From Bacillota bacterium (GTDB lineage Bacteria; Bacillota; Clostridia; Oscillospirales; Acutalibacteraceae): a DNA stretch of 6,549 nucleotides. Within the stretch, counting starts at the first letter, position 1, and every line of letters starts with the position of its first letter. Location of the stretch: the NCBI GenBank assembly GCA_009786275.1, contig WQTL01000377.1:1-6549 (forward strand), written 5' to 3'. Below the pieces are notes generated by a model. That model was not told the origin of the DNA and did no database searches. It saw only the letters and a list, made by a program, of their open reading frames with translations. Shown here one piece after another: positions 6,533-6,549 of the stretch. Both the position numbers and the translations under genes were made by a program.

Positions 6533-6549
6533 AAAAATAAAGCCCCCCT
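6533..6549. terminator. Possible left half of a second, truncated terminator
   Basis: An A-rich stretch runs into AAGCCCCCCT at 6540-6549, the layout of the left arm of a bidirectional terminator whose right arm would lie past the window end. The same ten bases are the exact reverse complement of 6491-6500, so it could instead pair with the terminator upstream. A convergent gene beyond the window would fit. Confidence 0.3.

Overview
The window is GC-rich, with no introns, strong Shine-Dalgarno sites and three protein genes, all on the plus strand. The UvrD/PcrA helicase carries a roughly 45-residue insertion between its Walker A and TFTNKAAGEM motifs, and the beta-galactosidase is of the clostridial type. 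Together with frequent GC-rich palindromic repeats, this suggests a gut-associated Clostridia genome (Bacillota, perhaps Oscillospirales or Christensenellales). That assignment is an inference from protein style, not a database result.

Layout: 15-2438 is a complete or nearly complete PcrA/UvrD DNA helicase (TTG start, close to the window edge). After a 47-bp AT-rich gap with several small palindromes comes 2486-5284, a cytoplasmic family GH2 beta-galactosidase (lacZ) with all main catalytic residues. A 107-bp gap follows, mostly filled by a long inverted repeat (5291-5365). 5392-6456 then encodes a membrane-anchored calcineurin-like metallophosphoesterase, followed by an intrinsic-terminator-like hairpin (6478-6503). 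No stretch over 300 bp lacks a gene. No RNA gene, insertion sequence, CRISPR array or new defence system was seen.

The genes do not form an obvious pathway: helicase repair/replication, lactose or galactoside hydrolysis, and a surface phosphatase. Co-transcription is possible, because no convincing terminator separates them, but it is not demonstrated.

The most unusual signal is not a gene. GC-rich palindromic repeats of intergenic type seem to have entered coding sequence in frame. One lies in the linker before the C-terminal Tudor-like domain of PcrA. A half-copy resembling the repeat downstream of lacZ lies inside LacZ, at a point where the protein looks shorter than its relatives. The terminator at the end of the window shares a 13-mer with the PcrA insert. 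This recalls the palindromic elements that insert in frame into Rickettsia genes, but the family relationship here is unproven.
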